Assembly (NCBI GenBank): GCA_019671005.1
Contig: CM033738.1
Location: 12,674,202-12,738,201 of the forward strand
DNA from: Hibiscus mutabilis
Taxonomy: Eukaryota > Streptophyta > Magnoliopsida > Malvales > Malvaceae
Length of the DNA: 64,000 nt
Direction of reading: 5' to 3'
Position numbers and translations under genes: made by a program. A model generated the notes under the pieces. That model did no database searches. It saw nothing but the letters and a program-made list of their open reading frames with translations, and was not told where the DNA came from. How positions within the stretch are numbered: the first letter of the stretch is position 1; each line of letters starts with the position of its first letter. This document shows, piece after piece, positions 44,030 to 55,017 of this stretch.

Positions 44030-44724
44030 GTATACAGTAGCTTGAGCTAAAACTAAAAGTTTGAGTTAAAATTAGAGGTTTGACCGGTTAAATTCGTTAA
44101 TTTGGATGTTTTGGTGAATATCAAATTGGGGGAAACCTCTAATTTTGAAAAAAAAAATTGCTAATAGGAATTTTTTGAAATTAGAGGTTTTGTAATAAGA
44201 GTTATAAGACATTTTACCTTTAATAATTATAAAAAATCTCCAAATAACAAAAATTTAATCTTTCTTATTTTAAATCTCCACCCTCGCGTATTTATTTTTG
44301 ACATTTGTAAACTAATATTTTTTGTTTTTTTTCTTTTAATACTCACACATTTATATTTGTATTTAAATTTAATGATTGATTAAATTATATTAAAAATAAT
44401 TATATAAATAATAAATTAATATATAAATCCTTCAAATATGCTTAGTACTATTATATTAAAAAAATATTTTAAATAATCTAATTAATATTAATAGATACAA
44501 AATATTGACAATTAATAAACTATTCAAACAAGTATCGACTATAATCATGTCCTTAAATGTCATTTTGTTTGTTTAAATAATCAAACAGCTGTCAGATATC
44601 AATTAATTTTATCGAAAACTTTTATACAGTCAGCTAATACAATTCGCTAGTCAAATCAGCTAATACAATCTACTAATCAAATCAGTTAATGTAATCATCT
44701 ATCAGTTAATTGCCGAACGGGGCC
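44030..44724. mobile_element. Possible hAT-like MITE
   Basis: Left edge ggcatgtttggtata and right edge tgccgaacggggcc are imperfect inverses, like the GGCCCTGTTTGG-type ends of plant hAT MITEs. The interior is AT-rich. I find no matching 8-bp flank, so the call is weak. Confidence 0.35.
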
Positions 44725-44792
44725 GAAGAGTAATTATATGGAGTTAGATGGATCAAAGGATGACAAAACTTTTCTATCGTGTTTTTAATTTT

Positions 44793-46190
44793 TCAAAATT
44801 TCGAATTTGAAATCTTATTAAACTTGGCAAACAAATCTTTAGGGATAGACCAGTTAAAAACATCAAGGTTTTCCTTCAGCCTCGCCTCACTACTGCTCTT
44901 CGGCAGTACACTATGGCCCATTTGAAGTCCCCATCGGAGAGCTACTTTTACCGGAGATTTCCCCAATCACACCGCAACCGTCTTGAGAACCGAGTTTTCC
45001 TGGACCTTTCTCCATCTATTATCTCCGCCTTGGCTACCCAAGGGTGAATATCCCTGAGATCAAAGTAATTAACATCCATTATCAATTCAATCAACCGGCT
45101 CAGCTGATTGAAAATGGTTAAAATTCAAACAACACAAGACAAATATGTTTGTATTAAATCTGAAAACTCACAGACAAGTGAATTCCCTCGGATTGACAAA
45201 ATTCGTGCAGCTTTGGCTGTTGCCATACAGGGGGAAGTTCCACTTGATTGACGGCGGGAACTACACGTGCTACTTTCAACAGATCTCCGATCTTCTTCAT
45301 ACTGAAATTGCTAACACCGATAGCCCGAGCCTTACCAGAATCATATTGTGCCACCATTGCTCTCCAGGTATCGGATATGTTAGGCAGAGTCAAGTTTTCA
45401 GGCTCAATACCAACCGAACCTTTTTTCAAACTGACCGGCCAATGTATCTTCAAAGTCCATCACAATTAGCAACAAATATAATGATGCCAGGATATATAAC
45501 TTCACCTAATTGATACTTTAAAATCAACTTTAGCAAATCTACAAAATTAAGTTCCGGACAATATCTTAATTTTAAAACGAAGTAAATACCAGATAGAGAT
45601 CAACATAATCAAGCTGCAAATCTTCCAAAGTTTTATTTAAACCCTCTGGTACATCTTCAGGCAAGTGATGGGCGGACCTGATCATCTTATAGGTTGTTTA
45701 GTTATATATATAACTTCTGCAGATTATATACCAGACTGAATAAAAGGAAGAAAGAAAAGGGTGAATGAAAAACCAGAGCTTGGAGGTGATAAATAAGTCC
45801 TCACGCTTCACTACACCATTATCAAACAACTCCTTCAATGCAAAACCAATCTGCATGTACCAGAAAAACCATTAATCATTTGAAAAAATGTAAAATAATT
45901 TGAGACCTGGGTGAATTTATTAAATCAAGACTGAGAAAATAGAGAAAATTTCCAAATTGATCACCTCCTTCTCATTGCCATAGATATAAGTGCAATCTAT
46001 GTGCCTATACCCAGCCTGAATCCAACAAAGATAACAGTAAAACCCAGATGGAATTCAACTGAAAATCACAAACAAAAAGCACCCGAAGAACAAAACAAGA
46101 AGAAGAAGAAGAAAAAGAAACCTTGACGGCAGTAGCGAGAGTGTTTCCGGTAACTCCATTGTGTATTTTATTTGAATAAATATAATACAC
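44793..46190 (-). pseudogene. Aldo-keto reductase (AKR4C-type) pseudogene, six exons
   Basis: NADPH-dependent aldehyde/ketone reductase relative. Exons on the minus strand: about 46190-46122 (GVTGNTLATAVK), 46015-45965 (AGYRHIDCTYIYGNEKE), 45850-45774 (ALKELFDNGVVKREDLFITS), 45677-45590 (LPEDVPEGLNKTLEDLQLDY), 45447-45172 (IHWPVSLKKGS, GKARAIGVSNFS), 45053-44793 (GYSPLG, VALRWGLQMGHSVLPKS, WSIPKDLFAKF). Introns have GT/AG ends and keep the frame. The catalytic tetrad (Asp and Tyr of HIDCTYIYGNE, Lys of TSKLW, His of IHWP) is present. Defects: TGA at 44967-44969 in TVAV*LGKSP, no normal N-terminal exon, and no C-terminal exon. Introns exclude a retrocopy. Confidence 0.88.
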
Positions 46191-47029
46191 ATATTTTATT
46201 GTGTTAATTTATCACCTTCAAGATCATAACCGTTTGCAGTTGCAGGTGTGGTTAGCCGTCAGTGTTGAAGACATCATGGTCGGACGAGCAGACAGTAAAA
46301 AGAGTTGGTGTTTGCAAAATGGAGAAGCTTAGATTTTGGTTCCGGAGAGCCTGAAGCGGAGGGTGGCGGAGAGCAGTATCGATGATCTTCCTTCACTATC
46401 GTCTTCACTGCTCCAATATTTCCTTAGTTTGCCACAATTTTACCAGTTGATATCAGAGTTGCCGCAATTTTCATTCATTTTTAACCATCAAGTTGAGTCA
46501 TAATTAAAAACATAATTAATTTAAATTCAAGATATAACCGGAGCTTTGTACGATTTAAAACACCGTATTTCAAAATAAAGTAATTTAAGAGTTACAAACC
46601 ATCTATAATAAGGTTCTATAAATACATAGACCAATACCAAAACTAAGGTACTGTACTCGAATTCTGAATCAGTGCTAACAAGCAACATCAAGCTACACAT
46701 GGAAACAACAAATCCGTAGTCCGAACTTACAAAGCTGATTAGTACATATATACTCTACAATATTTCATACATTTCATAAACATAAGCATGCCAAAATTAA
46801 AATTGAGTAACATGGCATGGACATATCAAGTCATATATGGCTTTACATGAATCTATCATATCTAACTATCATAAATAAAACACCAGATTTAATAAAACGA
46901 ATACGAAAATAAATCATAGCATGAGATCACATAACATCAAGTACTTCGTTACCTAGTTTGGAATCCCATAGTATCAATTATGACACAGGATCTGACAGCA
47001 AATCATAAGCTGAGGATCCCATAGCAAAT
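46191..47029. other. Non-coding, possible LTR remnant
   Basis: No gene. 46600-47000 is rich in phrases such as tacatatcaagtcata and ggatcccata, similar in style to the 3' parts of the TGTAAC-type LTRs (for example 32100-32400 and 48580-48660). No termini are identified. Confidence 0.35.
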
Positions 47030-47578
47030 ATGGGGGATGCAAATGTAACCGAAGCTGAAACCACCCCTGTGAGTTCATTCCACAATGCTGTCCAATCTGT
47101 TGTGGTTAACATAGCTCAGAAGGTGGTAAACTATGGTGGTTCGGAAGCAATAATTGATGTCTACGTAAAGCCAACGGAGGTATTTTCAGAGACAGCTCCC
47201 ACCTCAAACAGTGAATCTTCAAACAAGATACAGACAGCAATGGCAAAGGTGACCCAAGTGTCGGATAGCGTTGACAGGGAGAACATTGTGGAGAAGGAAA
47301 AGGCGAGGCAGAAGTTAGAGGATTTGAGTTTAAGACAACTACAGAAGCTCAACAAGATGTTTAAAAAGCTAGACATCGCTGAGAAAATGAAACAAAGAAG
47401 ATAATAAGCCATCTGGGAAGAGCAGACCAGCCTTACAAGTGTTGCCAAAAAATGCAATGAAAAGTGAAGATGGGAAGCAAAACTGAAGCAGAAATCGGTG
47501 ACGAAGGGATTCAAACCTTGGTTTGTTGTTGGCCTCCATTGTTGGTGCAACTGGGTTTTTTGATGGCATAACAGGGAC
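47030..47578 (+). pseudogene. Plant gene fragment, coiled coil plus possible membrane tail (copy A)
   Basis: The open frame 47030-47404 (124 residues) starts MGDANVTEAETTPVSS and ends in a Lys/Glu-rich helical stretch (KARQKLEDLSLRQLQKLNKM) that should form a coiled coil. After a frame change the reading KQKSVTKGFKPWFVVGL and, in a third frame, SIVGATGFFDGITGTDFAY suggests one hydrophobic C-terminal segment split by indels. I do not recognise the family. The same breaks occur in copy B at 53650, so the damage predates the duplication. It may be the 3' end of a captured host gene. Confidence 0.5.
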
Positions 47579-47620
47579 CGATTTTGCTTACCAAAGGATG
47601 TTTGCATATATATATATAAA

Positions 47621-48084
47621 GCATAATGTCAAAAAATCTATTGATTGAATAGTCATTATAGCTCGTATTCTTTTTTTAAGTAATTTAACTTTCAACGTTT
47701 CATTTTGGGTTAAAATGGTCACTCTACGGATGAAAACTGCTAGTCAACTGACGATAAATAACATGATATGACGTGACAAACCTACATGACAGTGTACACC
47801 GCGATAGCTGTGTTATATAGACAAATATGCTGACTTTACAGAATAACACATGAGTTAAAAAATAATTAATTTTTTTTTTTAAATATAAAATATTTTTTCT
47901 TTTAACGTGCCATTCTGTCAAGTAATTTCAAGTTGTTTATCGTCAGTTGATTAACAGTTTTCATTCATAGATGGGGCATTTTGACCTAAAATGAAACGTT
48001 TAAAGTTAAATTGCTTCAAAAAAAGAATAGAGGCCAAAATGACTATTCAAACAAATGTTTGAGGCATTTTTTTTATTAAGCCAA
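47621..48084. mobile_element. MULE-type MITE, family member A1
   Basis: From gcataatgtcaaaaaat to the inverse end near attaagcc. Long imperfect TIRs (aatagtcatt..tattctttttt; aacgtttcattttgggt; atgaaaactg) on both sides make it almost a full foldback. Same family as five other copies in the window. Confidence 0.7.
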
Positions 48085-48087
48085 AAA

Positions 48088-48545
48088 AATAAAGTCAAAA
48101 AATACCTCAAATGTTTAATTGAATAGTTACTTTGACCTCTATTCTTTTTACTTGAAGCAATTTAACCTCCAGCGTTTGATTTTAGGTCAAAATAGTCTAT
48201 CCGTGGATGAAAACTGTTAGTCAATGAACGATAAACAGCTTGAAATGTCTTGACAGAATGACATGTCAGCAGAAAAAATAGTTTTATAAAATTATTTTTT
48301 TGACTGATATGACATTCTTTCAAGTCAAAGTCAATACATTTGTCTATATAACAGTGTAATGTTAGTGTGCATTGTTATGTAGGTTTGTCACGCCATTTAT
48401 CGCTAGTTAACTAACAATTTTCATATGTAGATGGGTCATTTTGACCCAAAATGAAACTTTGAATGTTAAATAACTTCAAAAAAAGAATAAAGGCCAAAGT
48501 GACTATTTAGCCAAACGTTAAAAGTATTTTTTTTGCATTATACCA
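48088..48545. mobile_element. MULE-type MITE, family member A2
   Basis: Adjoins A1 with only a few bases between. Starts aaagtcaaaaaatacc and ends gcattataccag, with the same inner TIR blocks. The A1/A2 pair is also present in copy B, so the double insertion predates the duplication. Confidence 0.7.
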
Positions 48546-49966
48546 GAAAAAAATAACATCGAATACAAAACATTAATGTACCCAAGATTACATAGCATCA
48601 GTACACATCAACAAGTACTACAGTACAAAAATATTGGACATCCGGATCCCACGACATCAACATCAATAATCATTTCAGCAGTTAAACATGTAAACATCAA
48701 TGAATTACTACAATGGAGTTCAACTGACAGCTACTCCGGGCCTTGCTCACTCTAAGTTTTTTTATCCAAATTTTTCAGTAGGTACCAGTATGCCTATATG
48801 GGTACTAGTACCATACCTTGGGTATCAGTACTCACCTAGAGTACAGGTACCAATTTTCAATTATATTTTTTAGTAAGCTTATTTCGTACTAGTACCTAAC
48901 CTTGGTACCAATACATGATACTTGTATCGGTTCTGTTAAAGACAATACCAGTACTCGGGCATGATTTCACCATTTTCTAACCTTCGATTGTTGGGTATCA
49001 GAACCAATTCGTCTCGTACCGGTACTCAAACATAAAAAGATTATTTTAACCTACGAGATTCAACCTATCTTTGTCTCTATTCGCCCACAAACGATCCCCA
49101 GCATATCCTAAAGCTTACTAGGATATTTTTAAACATTTTATGAGCATACAAACATTCTTTTAACTCCAAAGTCAACCAAAATCAACTTTTACCTACACAA
49201 CCCAAAACATATTTTTTCGCTCAACAAACACAATGCAAATCAAGCAAGACAAGTACATTTAAGAAAAACAGAAAATATTTCAAGTTAGAGATGTGCTAAC
49301 CTCACAATGGACCCGAAATCCTACTTCGAGCAAGCTTCTCTCAATTTTTCTCTTTTCCTTTGGTGTTGGATGCTTCCCCCACTTCTTTAACTAACCACAA
49401 GCATAAGAACGAGTCATTATACTCCTAAATGATTAGAAAAAAAAAAGTTTAAAATGAATTATAACTTGAAAAATTAGTCTAGCACTCCCCAAATCTCAAA
49501 ACCCTTCAAAAACTCATTGTTCTTATCTTACCACCTTATGCAAGACTTTGGTCTCCAAAGATAAATCTTTTCATGTAGATTCTGATTCTCACCCTTATAT
49601 ATTCAAATTGAAAGTTTAAATGACAAAAATTTGATCTTTGCTCAACTAAACTCAAGAGGATATGATAGGATGGAGAAAAGAGAGATGGAAGATGTAGTAA
49701 ATTGGGTTATATAAGTAACAGGGGTGTTGTCCCCTTGTCTTGCTCATCCAAACCAATGAGAGCAAGGGAGGTTCAGCTCACTTTTTAAAAATGGGTCTAA
49801 TAGCAAATCTAGTCCCTCCAACCTTTCTTTATCACACTTCTCTTTCACTCTCAAGCCCAAAGGTCAAGTGTAAGGCCCAAATTAGGCCTATTAACCTAAA
49901 AAAAGCCTTTAGGCCCAAGACCCGAGTCAATGTTAACTCCTTGGCTAAAATTTGGGTCGTTACATA
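48546..49966 (-). repeat. TGTAAC-type LTR with GTAC-palindrome array (copy A)
   Basis: The right end reads gggtcgttaca at 49966, so the minus strand starts TGTAACGACCCAAATTTT, like chromovirus LTRs. TATATAA on the minus strand lies near 49711. Between 48780 and 49030 is a cluster of gtaccagtat, gtactagtac (48802), ggtaccaata and gtaccggtac (49016). No gag or pol adjoins it. The left end is masked by MITE A2. Frames inside are not genes. Confidence 0.55.
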
Positions 49967-50102
49967 TTTAATGCCTCATTTCACTAGACTAACTGATTGT
50001 TGGTTAATTCTATATTTTCTTATGGGTTAGTCTATATCACAAAAATATTGTAATATGTATGATAGTATATGCTTTTAGGGTAATTATTCCATGAACAGGT
50101 TA

Positions 50103-50417
50103 GTTTCCACAAGTGCCTTAGTTTTAGGGTTTAGGGACTTTGTTTATGGTTTAATATTTAGGGATTTAAGTGTAGTAGTTTTGAATTTAAAGGGTGATTA
50201 GAATTTATGGTTTATGGTTAAATTTTAGGGTTTATAGATTAAAATGAAATCCCTAAATATATTACCCTAAAACCTAAACCCTAACCTCTAAACCCCTAAA
50301 TTATAACCATAAAGCCAAAATTCTAACTATAGACCCTAAATTCCCAACGCATACACTTAAACTCCAAAACACTAAACTAATCCCCTAAACTCTAAAATTA
50401 AGGGAGCTTGTGGAAAC
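50103..50417. repeat. Foldback element built of telomere-like repeats (copy A)
   Basis: The left arm starts gtttccacaagtgcct and continues as degenerate TTTAGGG units (gttttagggtttaggga). The right arm is degenerate CCCTAAA and ends cttgtggaaac at 50417, the inverse of the start. About 315 bp. Also present in copy B at about 56590-56890. Confidence 0.7.
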
Positions 50418-50559
50418 TTTTCGACACCACCACTAGTACATGGGATATTTTCCCATGATTTTATGCCCGTCAACAAATCAGATGATTATACAAAATAACA
50501 TTTGAAATTATAACTTTATGATGATGATTTGTTAAGATTTAATAGATAAAATTTCCTTT

Positions 50560-50730
50560 TCGGTACCCTTTTATGCCCCAACACTAGATAAATTTTAAGT
50601 ACTAAACCTAAATTCTTAATCCTAAATCATAAACCCTAACAAATACACCATACCCCTAATTCCCTAAACTCTAACCCTAAACCCTAATCTTATATCTTAA
50701 ATCTAAACCCTAAACCTTGTTTTTTAGTGT
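50560..50730. repeat. Degenerate CCCTAAA tract (copy A)
   Basis: A second run of aaaccctaa-type units, one strand only, with interruptions. Counterpart in copy B at 57050-57200. A related TTTAGGG-type tract occurs at 53200-53320 and 60590-60720. Confidence 0.65.
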
Positions 50731-51096
50731 GGATATAGAAATGAGTATCGAAAAGGGTTCGAATTTACTAGTGGTGTATAAGATTATAATACTATATTTT
50801 TTAGGTTTCATAATTTCGTTTTATAGTCCGTCTCATATCTTGTATGTATAAACCTTTTCTCACCGACAACAAGAATATATATATATATATATATAAACGG
50901 GATTCTCTGCAAATTTTCAATGAATAAAAACAAAATTTCAGTTGATTTTTTTACATAGAAGTTTGAGATGAATTGTTTTATTTGTGGATTGTTGAAGAAC
51001 ATAGCAAGGGAAGATGCAAGTTTTTCAACACCAAAAAAAGAAAGGTTTTATTCTTAAAAAAAACTATAACTATATGCGATGGAACCAAGTCTTGAT

Positions 51097-51612
51097 TCAA
51101 GGTGTAGACTTGCCATTATTCTCCGTCATGTAAGCATTGAGACTGCTCTGAATCCTTCGTCTTTTCTGTATTTCAGTAGCTCTTTCATGGCTTCCCTTTG
51201 CGTAAGCCTCGAAGAAGTCCTTGTTCTCTTTCTCCAACTCATTCCAAACTGTAACCAAATCATACATATACAGATTCTATTACACTAACAGCAGGAAGAT
51301 AGAAAGAGTTAAAACCCTCACTTCCATTTATAAATACATATGATTACCTGTACAAGTGATAACTGGTTTTATATTTGCATACTTAGACAGCTTCCATGCA
51401 CTCTTCTTTGCTCATGCTAAATAGCAAACACTCTTCTATCAGATGGTGCACCTGCGTTCAGAAACGAATGTAAGATTTTATGTTAGAAGTTATGAATTGT
51501 TAGAAAATTATATTAAAAGTATACATATGCAAAATTACAAAATTTAGGGCAAAAGAAGTAGAGTACGGCTTACCATGTGGATATAAGAAGAAGAAGAAGA
51601 AGAGTCAGCCAT
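51097..51612 (-). pseudogene. Plant protein with TIGR01589-type domain, copy A, frameshifted
   Basis: Same three-exon structure as the intact copy B: exon 1 51612-51574 (MADSSSSSSYIHM), exon 2 51451-51348 (VHHLIEECLLFSMSKEECME), exon 3 51248-51097 (WNELEKENKDFFEAYAKGSH, ending YMTENNGKSTP). Exon 2 is 104 bp here but 106 bp in copy B; the missing 2 bp after ATGGAAG give GCT GTC TAA, a stop. All splice sites are kept. The N-terminal fragment would be about 35 residues. The family is plant-specific and of unknown function. Confidence 0.8.
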
Positions 51613-52275
51613 AAACACAGGTAGAACTAGAAGGCTGGGAAAACTGCAATAGTACAGATAAAATAGAGATAAGAAGAAACTAGAAACTGAAGGGAAAAAG
51701 TAGATGAAAATGATATGGGAAAAGAGAAAGTAGGAGGGTAGAGAAGGAATAATAAGGCAAGAGTTCTGCATTCAAGAGAACCCTAGGGTGTAAAATGAAC
51801 CGAGCTTAAACGAATAAGGCCCTATTCATGCTCACTTATTTAATTTTGAATGTGTTCATGTTTATGTATTACTTTGATTAGGTAGATCGAAAACCAAAAA
51901 GATCAACCAGAGATTTTTACTTTTTAGGTTTGGGAGTCGGTTATGTGTGGGGAATGGTTCGGACCTCACCATGCTCAAACTTGGATCCAAATCAATTATC
52001 ATTTTTATTACTATTGGAATTTGCGAGTTGAAGTGACAATTAAATTATAATTCATTTATACATGCGAGTTCATTTTAAGGGCCCCATTGCTCGAGGAATA
52101 GACGAAAACCACAATAATCACTTATGGAGCATGGCAAGTTTACTCTTATAATGGAACACCGCATTAACAATTTATATACCAGATGCAACATAAAATAACA
52201 AATAAACTGGGCATAAGAATAAATATGACATAAATAAATGCAAAATTTAATTACATTATTAGTTAATTACTCAAG

Positions 52276-52510
52276 CCATAAATAATACGGATCATACCCC
52301 GGGGCGAGTCACCGTTAGGCCATAAGCGAGTCGTGATTACAAAAATTAAACAAGTACATAAATAAATAAAGGAACAATTAACTAATTAATTAATTGAATT
52401 ACTCGTGCCATAAATAATACGGATCATACTTCGGGACGAATCACCATAAGACCGTAGATTAACTGTGATCGAATAATTAAACCTAAACAAATAAATACGT
52501 GAACATGTGA
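52276..52510. repeat. Two-unit tandem repeat, period 132 bp (copy A)
   Basis: Units start ccataaataatacggatcat at 52276 and 52408 and share cggatcata, gtcacc/atcacc, and gtgat..aataa blocks. The same pair is present in copy B at about 59061 and 59193. Confidence 0.7.
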
Positions 52511-52619
52511 ATAACTTAAATGAAATAAATTAACAAAAAAAACATAGAAATAAAGAAAAGGGCAAAACCTAAAAGAACAGACATGTCGATACATAAAAAC
52601 TATATATGTATATTATGTA

Positions 52620-53108
52620 AAAATAAAAGTCATAAAGTCAAAAAATGCCACATTTGACTAAATAGTCACTTTGGCCACTATTTTTTTTATGGAGCAATTG
52701 AATCCTCAATGTTTTATTTTAGGTCAAAATGACTCCTCTACACATGAAAATTGTCACTCAACTGACGGTAAATGGCTCGAAATGACATGACAAACCTATT
52801 TGACAGTGTACACTAGTATGACAGTATCATATAGACAAATGTGTTGACTTGTAAAAACGTTACATCAATTAAAAAATAATTTTATAAAATTATATAAAAT
52901 ATAAAATATTTTTTTCTACTGATTTATCATTCTGTCAAGTCATTTCAAACTGTTTACAGTCATTTTTCTAACAACTTTCATCTGTAGAGGGTTTATTTTG
53001 ACCCAAAATAAAATTTTGAGGGTTGAATTGCTCAAAAATATCATAGAGGCCAAAGTGATTATTTAGTCAAACGTTGAGAGTATTTTTTGACTTTATGCCA
53101 AAATAAAA
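52620..53108. mobile_element. MULE-type MITE with 9-bp TSD, family member A3
   Basis: Element 52629-53099 (471 bp) with ends GTCATAAAGTCAAAAAATG and the inverse GGCATAAAGTCAAAAAATA, flanked by aaaataaaa at 52620-52628 and 53100-53108. A 9-bp TSD points to Mutator-like transposition. No transposase. This copy defines the ends of the family. Confidence 0.85.
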
Positions 53109-53349
53109 CTATGTCGTATACTTTAAAAACATGTGATGTAGTGTATATATATACTTTGATACACAAGTTTATGTAAACTTTAGTTTATACAAGTCTTTTA
53201 ATTTTAGGGTTTAGAGATTTAGGTTGTGGTTTAGGAATTAGGGGGTTAGTGTGTAGGGTGTAGAATTTAATGTTTATGGTTAGAATTTAGAGTTTAGAGT
53301 TTAAGATTTAGGTTTAGATTTTATAGCTTAAATATAACCCATCTCTCTT

Positions 53350-53638
53350 TATATATATATAGGAAATAGATTAGGATATAGGAAATTTTAAAAGGAAATA
53401 AAGAACATATATATCTATAACATGTACATAATCGAATAAATATATATAGATGTAGGAGGCATGAGCATGATAAATTATATCATAGGTCCGGCTCGTCACG
53501 TCATTCATAGTCCCAACTAATAAAAATATTCATTTCATTATTTTTTCAATGTTAATTTTTTATCAAGTGAATCTTCACTTCACTTAGTAAAACGATAACA
53601 TGAAAAAAATTAATGAAATGAATAATTTTTATTGGTTG
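53350..53638. other. Junction region between tandem copies
   Basis: AT-rich spacer with (TA)n runs. Near its right end, attcatttcattattttttc and the inverse aaaattaatgaaatgaat form an imperfect hairpin directly before copy B. No gene. Confidence 0.5.
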
Positions 53639-53649
53639 ACATAATTCAG

Positions 53650-54102
53650 AAGGTGGTAAACTATGGTGGTTCGGAAGCAATAATTGATGTCTATGTAAAG
53701 CCAGCGGAGGTATTTCAGAGACAGCTTCCGCCTCACACAATGAATCTTCAAACAAGATACAGACAGCAATGGCAAAGGTGACCCAAGTGCCGGATAACGT
53801 TGATAGGGAGAACATTGTGGAGAAGGAACAGGCGAGGCAGAAGTTAGAGGATTTGAGTTTAAGACAACTACAGAAGCTCAACAAGATGTTTAAAAAGCTA
53901 GACATCGCTGAGAAAATGAAGAACAAAGAAGATAATAAGCCATCTGGGAAGAGCAGACCAACCTTACAAGTGTTGCCAAAAAATGCAATGAAAAGTGAAG
54001 ATGGGAAGCAAAACTGAAGCAGACGTTGGTGAAGAAGGGATTCAAACCTTGGTTTGTTGTTGGCCTCCATTGTTGGTGCAACTGGGTTTTTTGATGGCAT
54101 AA
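53650..54102 (+). pseudogene. Plant gene fragment, coiled coil plus possible membrane tail (copy B)
   Basis: 5'-truncated duplicate of the fragment at 47030. The open part 53769-54017 reads MAKVTQVPDNVDRENIVEKE, the coiled-coil segment, then NKPSGKSRPTLQVLPKNAMK before a stop. The hydrophobic tail (GFKPWFVVGL) lies in another frame, as in copy A. Copy B keeps the extra codon run (KMKNKEDNKPSGKS) that copy A lost to a frameshift at 47396. Confidence 0.5.
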
Positions 54103-54161
54103 GAGGGACCGATTTTGCTAACCAAAGGATGTTTGCATTTTGCTTATATATATATATAAAA

Positions 54162-54547
54162 GCATCATGTCAAAAAATGCTCCAAACGTTTGATTGAATA
54201 GTCATTTTAGCTCATATTCTTTTCTTAAGCAATTTAACTCTCAACATTTTATTTTGGGTCAAAATGGCCCTTCTACGGATGAAAACTGCTAGTCAACTGA
54301 CGATAAATAACATGAAATTGCTTGACAGAATGACACATCAAATGAAAAATATTTTATATTTTATAAAAACTTTAAACATATTTTTTGACTCATGTATTAT
54401 TCTATAAGTTGATTAACAGTTTTCATCCATAAAATGGGAGATTTTGACCCAAAATGAAACGTTGAAAGTCAAATTGCTTCAAAAAAAAGAATAGAGACCA
54501 AAATGACTATTCAGTCAAACGTTAGGGGAAATTTTTGTCATTATGCC
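54162..54547. mobile_element. MULE-type MITE, family member B1
   Basis: Counterpart of A1, from gcatcatgtcaaaaaatgc to the inverse end attatgcc. About 80 bp shorter in the middle than A1, so a deletion occurred in one copy. Confidence 0.7.
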
Positions 54548-54554
54548 AAAAAAA

Positions 54555-55017
54555 ACATAAAGTCAACAAATGCCTCAAACGTTTGACTGAATAGTTACTT
54601 TGACCTCTATTCATTTTTCTTGAAGCAATTTAACATCCAACGTTTGATTTTAGGTCAAAATGTTCTATTCGTGGATAAAACTATTAGTCAATTAACGACA
54701 AATAGCTTGAAATGACTTGACAGAATGACATGTCAGTAAAAAAATAGTTTTATAAAATTATTTTTTGAAAAATGTGATATTCTTTCAAGTCAAAGTCAAT
54801 ACCGTTGTCTATATAACATTGTCATGTTAGTGTGCATTGTTATGTAGATTTGTCACGTCATTTTAAGCCATTAACCGTTAGTTGACTAACAATTTTCACA
54901 TGTAGATAGGTCATTTTGACCTAAAATGAAATTTTGAATATTAAATTACTTCAAAAAAATAATAAGAGCTAAAGTGACCATTTAATCAAGCGTTAGAAGC
55001 ATTTTTTGCATTATGCC
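54555..55017. mobile_element. MULE-type MITE, family member B2
   Basis: Counterpart of A2: cataaagtcaacaaatgcc to gcattatgcc, with the same inner blocks. Confidence 0.7.

Larger units (their letters stand above)
47108..53350. repeat. Segmental tandem duplication, copy A
   Basis: Collinear with copy B at about 53639-60785: offset 6532 at the gene fragment, 6471 at the TIGR01589-type gene, and about 6780 after a stretch of about 310 bp present only in B (near 58330-58660). Both share MITEs, LTR, telomere-like foldback and gene in the same order and orientation. Ends are approximate. Confidence 0.88.

Noticed and set aside
45145..45513. Open frame on the plus strand, 122 residues
   Set aside because: Antisense of the aldo-keto reductase exon at 45172-45447, which has clear family motifs on the other strand.
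50103..50730. True telomere or chromosome end
   Set aside because: Units are degenerate, in both orientations, and bounded by unique inverted ends with long DNA on both sides.
51544..51771. 75-residue hydrophobic open frame on the minus strand (also 58009-58242)
   Set aside because: Reads through the 5' leader and exon 1 into the first intron of the small gene. The spliced product from the inner ATG fits homologues better.
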